The notes under the pieces: generated by a model | The model's database searches: none | Told to the model about the DNA's origin: nothing | The model's input: the letters and a program-made list of their open reading frames with translations, nothing else | NCBI RefSeq assembly: GCF_023065955.2 | Contig: NW_026622997.1 | Location: 24,160,001 to 24,224,000 of the forward strand | Direction of reading: 5' to 3' | Length of the DNA stretch: 64,000 nucleotides | DNA from: Ursus arctos | Taxonomy: Eukaryota > Chordata > Mammalia > Carnivora > Ursidae | Program-made: the position numbers and the translations under genes | Shown: positions 58,500-64,000 of the stretch, piece by piece | Numbering within the stretch: the stretch's first letter is position 1 | Layout of the letters: each line of letters begins with the position of its first letter

Positions 58500-60240
58500 G
58501 GTATTCCTCTCTGTATTTTTTTTAAATTGTTGCCCTAGGGTTCATATTATGCATTCTTAATTTATCACAGTCCATTTAAATTAATATTATACCACTTCAC
58601 ATAAACTATGAAAATCTTACAATAGTATAATTCCATACACCCCCATTCCATCCTTTATGAATTGCCATATATTTTACTTCTATATATATTATAAAATTCA
58701 CAACCCTATGTTATTATAAAGAGTCAATTTTCTTTTAAAGAAATTTTTAAAATTTCAAAAGGCAGGTGTTTTTTTTTTTTTTAACTTACCCACATAGTTA
58801 CTCTGCCTGGTAGTATTGATTTCTGTCTGTATAACTAAGTTTCCATCAGTTATCATTTCCCTTTAGTCTGAAGAACTTCCTTTAGCATTTCTTGGAGTGA
58901 AGATCTGCTGGTTATGAATTCTCTCAACTTTCTTTTTTCTAGCAATTTTTTAAACCTCATTTATGAAAGGCTCTTTTCCCTGACTATAGAATTCGAGGTT
59001 GCCTGTGTTTTATAGATCTCATTCCATTGTTTTCTGGCTTTCATTGTTTTCTAGGAGTAATCATCATACATAATTCTTACCTCTGTTCCCTGATAGACAA
59101 TGTGTCTTTCTTTCCCCTCTGAATGTTTTACAGCTTTATCTTTGATTTTTACTTCTTTGACTATGATATACCTAGGTATGATTTTCTTGATGATTGATGT
59201 CTTTTATCAGTTTTCAAAAATTCTCAGCTACTGTTGCTCTATTTTTTTTCCTATTGTCTCCCCTCTCCTGCTATATCATCATTTACACTACGTTAGATGA
59301 CTTTATATTGTCCCACAGGTCACTGAGGCTTTGCTTATTTTTATTTCAATCTTCTTTCTCTGTTCATCAGTTTGGAAAATTTCTCTTGAACTTTCTTCAA
59401 AGTCATTGGCACTTTTTTCTCTAGTGTCCAATCTGCTGTTAAGCTTATCCCAGGGATCTTTTATTTCAGATATTGTATTTTTCAGCTTAGTATTTCCATT
59501 GGTTCTTTTTTATAGTTTTTATATCTTGACTGAGATTCCCCATCGCTTACTTCACATTTATTCATGTTTTCTTTCACATCCTTAAACATATTATAATAGG
59601 TTTTTTAAAATCCACTTCTGCTAATCCTAACATCTGAGCCATTTTGGGATCTGTTCCCATTTTTTCCCCTTGATTACAGATCATACCATCTACTTCCTTG
59701 AAAGTCTAGTAATCTTTGATTGCATGCTAGACATTGTAGATGATGCCTCGTAGGGAGAATTGATTATATGTTTCTTCTTTTAAAGGGTGTTGAGTTTTGT
59801 TTTGGTAGCAGTTCCATAATTAGTTAGTCTTGATCTAGTCAGACTTTGTTTGAGTTTTCTCAGGGTGGTCTATTGCTGGTTTTGTTCTGTGTCCTAGGGT
59901 ATGGCCCTTACTCTAGGATATAGATTTTATTCATAAGATATGGCTTTATAGGGTCTTGATCTAATGCCTTCTGTTTTCATTGAGGATTCTCCACTCTGAC
60001 TGGGCCACAATCCCAGTGTCTTCAAGCTCTGTGTGATATTTGATATCTCTCTTCAGTCCTCAGCCTCCCACCAACAGGATTCATAGAGTCAAGACCAGTC
60101 CATGCACCTCTCAGGGGAATCTCCATGCAGATTTCTTGGGCCCAACTCTGTGTAGCTCCTTCCTTTCGCTGGCTGTGCCCCTACCAGTTCTAGCTGCCTC
60201 CAAAACACTTTTTGAATAATAGCAGTAATACTGGGTAGCT
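58500..60240 (-). mobile_element. HAL1/L1ME-like LINE fragment (antisense)
   Basis: 'gaagaacttcctttagcatt', 'actatagaattcgaggttgc', 'tattttttttcctattgtct' and 'gtccaatctgctgttaagct' resemble the reversed ORF1-5' region of HAL1 or old L1ME. It is strongly decayed with only short open frames on either strand. Whether it is the same element as the neighbouring L1 with an internal deletion, or a separate one, cannot be told by eye. Confidence 0.65.
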
Positions 60241-60590
60241 CTTTCTTGTTTCTGATTTTAATGAGAATTTCTTTAATATTTCATTATTTGTTACTTTCCA
60301 ATAAATACTCTATCTTGTTTAGGAATTCCCTTCCATTTTCATTTTACTTAGAGATTTTACTATGAATGCCTACTACTGAATTGTATCAATTACTCTCCTA
60401 TCATGCAACGGTATAATCCTATATTTTCCCCTTACTTTATTAATGGAATATGTTATGTTGATAAAAGTCCTAATGCTCAGTCATTCCTTGATTTCTGTAA
60501 TAAATTCTTATTTTATATACTATTAGGTATGCTTTTCAATGTTCAGGCCCTTAGCATTCAACTTGTTGAAGTAGAATAATAAGCCTTAAA
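60240..60590 (-). mobile_element. Old L1 ORF2 fragment (antisense)
   Basis: 'ttactttattaatggaatat', 'cattccttgatttctgtaat' and 'aaattcttattttatatac' look like the decayed reversed RT region of an old L1 (compare 53.6 kb in the younger copy). Confidence 0.5.
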
Positions 60591-60605
60591 ATTTAGGATG
60601 CTTTT

Positions 60606-60780
60606 AGGGGTGCCTGAGTGGCTCAGTCAGTTAAGCATCTGACTCTTGATCTCAGCTCAGGTCTTGATCTCAGGGTCATGAGTTCAAGCCCCATGTTCAG
60701 CTCCATGCTGGGCATGGAGCCTCCTATATATCTATACACATATGTATAGATATATATGCACACATATGTATATATGATGC
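60606..60780 (+). mobile_element. CAN-SINE with TA/CA-rich tail
   Basis: The head is 'ggggtgcctgagtggctcag'. After 'gctgggcatggagcctccta' the usual pyrimidine-rich middle is replaced by alternating 'tatatctatacacatatgta' units. Approximate target copies are 'gatgctttta' and 'gatgcttttt'. Confidence 0.9.
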
Positions 60781-60961
60781 TTTTTTAAAAAAAAAAGAAA
60801 ACACTTATTAAGTTTCATTCACTTTCTTTTACTTAAATGTACAAAGGCAAGTTGATTATTAACAGTGAAAAGAAGTTTGTACTGCATTTCTGTACTTAGG
60901 CTTTTAAGGAGATTACGTATTTGTGTCAGCTTTATTGAAGCATAATTGATGACAGCTGCAC

Positions 60962-61120
60962 ATTAGAGACTGAGCTGATACTATGACGTGAACAGCATTT
61001 AGAATCCTAAGCTCTGCCACTTAGGAACCAAGTGACCTTGTTTAAGTCATTGCTTCAGTTGCCTTCTTTGTGAAAGGGAGGCGAAGTCATATCTACCCTG
61101 CAAGGTTTGGGTTATTGTAC
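60962..61120 (+). mobile_element. MIR
   Basis: 'agaatcctaagctctgccac', 'ttaggaaccaagtgaccttg', 'gcttcagttgccttctttgt' and 'tatctaccctgcaaggtttg' give a nearly complete MIR in sense orientation. Confidence 0.8.
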
Positions 61121-61179
61121 AATGTTAGCAGCATTTTTTTTCCAGAATCACTCCACTGTATTTCTTCCTCCTCCCCCTT

Positions 61180-61605
61180 TTTTATCCTTTTTTAAAAAAT
61201 TAAGATTATAATTTTTGGTGAAGCAGTCTAAGGTTCACTGCAAAGTTGAGAAAAAGGTACAGAGATTTCCCATACGCCCCCTGTCCCCACACATGCACAG
61301 CCTTCCCCATTATCATCATCCCCCACCAGAGTGGTTCAGTCATTACAACTGATGAACCTTCATTGACATATTATGACCACCCAAAGTCCATAGTTTACAT
61401 TAGGGTTCTTTCATGGTATGGTACCTTCTGTGAATTTGGACAAATGTTTAATGACATGTACCCACCATTATGATATCATACAGAGTATTTTTACTGCTCT
61501 TTGCTCTGTCTTTTCATCCCTCCCCCCCAAAAAAACCCTGACAACCACTGGTCTTTTTACTGTCTCCATAGTTTTGCCACGGCTGTCCTTTATTACCAGT
61601 GGTCC
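61180..61605 (-). mobile_element. Old L1 3' UTR fragment (antisense)
   Basis: 'ccatagtttacattagggtt', 'aatgacatgtacccaccatt' and 'actgtctccatagttttgcc' are the reversed L1M 3' UTR. The same region is found in sense at 12360-12572. The 75-aa frame here is incidental. Confidence 0.85.
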
Positions 61606-63390
61606 CTAAGGCCTACACAGCTAACATCAGACATTCCCTCTTTAGGAATGGACTGTGGGAACATTCTCTCTTGACCCTGTTGTCACTGTTCACTATTGGA
61701 TTCACTGTTCTGGCTGCTAGGCAGTACCCCTGAGGGTCCTGTTGTTACTTGAGGAGACATGAACGGGAAGAAGAAATCCACTCTAATTCCCTGGGAAAGA
61801 GTTAAAAAGGCAGAGGGAAGAGAGAACTCATCTGTCCTTGAGTGGAAAAGGAGGAGAGAAATATAAAGGAAATTCAACTCTGGAGACTGAAACTGTATTT
61901 AGGGCAGAGTTCTCACCCTGCTTTCAAAATTCATTAGGCCTAGTTCATTGTTTTTCCCAAAGAAACAATTGGAAATGACTTTAACACTCCAATTCACCTG
62001 CCTTAAAGTTTAACTAAATTTGCAGAGGTCTGACCTAGAAACCTAACTACCTAAAGAAGTCCGTTTTGCAGAAAAAGCAAATGCAATCTGGTTTTAAAAC
62101 AAAAACAGAGAAAAACCTTACAAAGATATTTCTACTCAGATCCTTTATATCCATCTCATTAGCTCAAGCACAAAATGCCTAAACACATGACAACAATACT
62201 TAGGACGGGCTTTATGTGGAAAGGGAGCTTTCGAATGGCTGAAAAATGATCAAACCTCAAGATACATAGCAGAAGAAAGCATTCATTCTGTTTTGGAAAG
62301 CCATGGAAATGCTTTGGCATGGTCTTTTAGGAATGGTCACCGAACCTCCAGGTGGGTGTTAAACAGTCAAAGCTTCCCTGGCACCAGACAATATGAATAA
62401 TGGAAAGCTGCATGCAATTTCTGAGAATTCAGGGTGCCTTTAAAGAAAATCCCAATAAGCCAGTTCTTGGCTAAGTGGCCAAAGTTTTACATGCACCCAG
62501 ACATAGTAATTAAACAAATGTGCACATATGCCCTCAACTTGTGATTCTGGACAATAGAACTATTAAGTTGCAATATTAAGACTTAAGTACATTCACTTGA
62601 ACTAATTTAACTTCGGTTTCAGATAATGGGGCAGCCAAGTTCCTGGAATTCGCCTCTCCTTATTATTATTTTTCTTTCTTCTGAATTTAAATACCAGTTC
62701 ACCTAGACGTTTCAGGATTCTGGGAGCTTGTATTTGCCTTAAAAAGAGGTCAAGAGAAGCTCTCTCTATTTATACCCAGAAAGACCATGTTCAGTGTGAA
62801 AGAAATATCCCCACAGAGTTCAGCTCTAAAACTCCCAACGGCAGAGAAAAGAGAAGTTGGTGGCATGATGCACTTAGAGATCTGCTTTGCATTTGTAATA
62901 TTATCTGTTTGGTTGGTAGCCTAGTTTGTGGTTTTTCAGGAAAAATACTGCAAAGATTAATATCTGCTTCCATGTTGCTATTCCTTTGGTTTCCACAATC
63001 CAAGATGTAGGCCTGCCTGCTTTTCCATTTGTCTCCTTTGGGAGACTCAGAATTGATTTATTAAGTTGGATTAGTTTGGGTTAATGCAGAGAGATGTCAA
63101 AGACTCCTCAAACATAGTGATGGCAAAGGGACTAAAGAAACCAGTCAACCAAAATAGTGGGAGAAAAGAAAAAATAAATAAGGAAGGAGGGAAAATGGTA
63201 ATTAATGTCAATATGCTGTTTTAACTCAGAATTTTGAAGGCTGCAAAACATTGGGAATGCAAAGTAATGACCTGGAAGATAAACTCAGATTAAGAAATGT
63301 CAGATTGGAGGATAATCTTGATGGGGTGGAAGAGAAACAGTGACCTTCCCCCACCCTCCCCACCCCTCACATAGAGCATTGCAAATTCTT
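61606..63390. other. AT-rich unique sequence, no gene seen
   Basis: No recognised repeat and no open frame above 70 aa. The stretch could contain conserved non-coding elements. Confidence 0.4.
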
Positions 63391-63405
63391 TGGATAAATA
63401 TTTTT

Positions 63406-63587
63406 TTCTTAAAGATTTTATTTATTTATTAGAGAGAAAGCACAAGCAGGGGGAGGGGCAGAGAGAGAGGTAGATTCAGACTCTCCGCTGAGGAGGGAGC
63501 CCAACGCGGGACTCAATCCCAGGACTCTGGGATCATGACCCGAGTCGAAAGCAGATGCTTAACCTACTGAGCCACCCAGGAGCTCCA
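63406..63587 (-). mobile_element. CAN-SINE (antisense)
   Basis: 'taaagattttatttatttat' then 'gcacaagcagggggaggggc' and the head complement 'actgagccacccaggagctc'. The target duplication 'gataaatattttt' is perfect (63393-63405, 63588-63600). Confidence 0.94.
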
Positions 63588-63600
63588 GATAAATATTTTT

Positions 63601-64000
63601 AATTCCTTCCACAAGCCATATCTTAATTTCCTTAAAGCTTGAAGCATTGACAGTAATCAGCTGTGTTTTATATGTAAGATGAGAAATTCTTGCAGGAAAA
63701 AGACAAATGTCTTAACTTCCTCTGGCCTCTGAGGATTTTTTGTTTCTGTGGAGAAGCTGACAGAGCCACCACCTCGATGGCTTTCAGTGACATAGGGCTT
63801 AAACCAGAGTTGTTAAGAATTCCAAACATTACGAGTCAAATGCTTATCTGGCTGGCTCCAGTTATCATATTTAAAGAACACGCTTCCTTGAACTATTATC
63901 TTGATAAGTATCTTTTCGAGACTGTGCTGAATCAAAAGAATTTTTATTAATAAAGAGGCAAATGCCTCAGAGAAGAAATAAGCTGCAAAACATTTTCTTT
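63601..64000. other. Unique sequence at window end, no gene seen
   Basis: An 86-aa plus-strand frame (63690-63950) has no recognised domain. Nothing else was identified. Confidence 0.4.

Noticed and set aside
1..64000. CRISPR array, operon, phage or insertion sequence
   Set aside because: No regularly spaced repeats and no dense coding. All dispersed repeats are eukaryotic retroposons or old DNA transposons.

Overview
This is non-coding DNA from a carnivore nuclear genome, most likely a bear or giant panda (Ursidae). The main evidence is about 31 tRNA-derived CAN-SINEs (heads near 'cacctgggtggctcag', pyrimidine-rich middle, AATAAA-type A-rich tail). At least five are the younger form with 'gtgccacccaggcgcc' and 'cataacgccgggatcacg', which I recognise from ursid genomes (SINEC1_AMe-like). 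Ursidae is inferred from recalled subfamily features, not from a database match. Old eutherian repeats (L2, MIR, MLT1-like LTRs, hAT MITEs, a MER53-like palindrome) make up most of the rest.

I see no convincing protein-coding exon, RNA gene, CRISPR array or prokaryotic feature. The open frames are short, often overlap on both strands, and commonly fall inside SINEs or LINEs. The two longest outside recognised repeats are 230 aa (26960-27652) and 190 aa (19405-19977); neither shows a domain I know. The window is best read as intergenic or deep intronic.

Layout: 1-24 kb is mixed unique sequence with SINEs, MLT1-like LTRs and hAT fragments, including an unexplained inverted repeat at 3.7/4.3 kb and two tandem SINE pairs. 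24-50 kb is rich in L2, with two short 5'-truncated carnivore L1 3' ends (33.97 and 37.04 kb, both with clear target-site duplications), a MER53-like palindrome at 36.6 kb, and a SINE flanked by complementary tetranucleotide repeats at 25.2-25.6 kb. 50.1-60.6 kb is an AT-rich block of antisense LINE: a nearly full-length but dead L1 inserted in an older L1 and itself carrying three SINEs, followed by older L1/HAL1-like material. 60.6-64 kb holds a MIR, another L1 3' end, two SINEs and AT-rich unique sequence.

The most informative structure is the order of insertions: repeated use of the same target site (three-copy target duplications near 4.9, 9.4 and 36.9 kb) and at least three layers of nesting at 50-58 kb.
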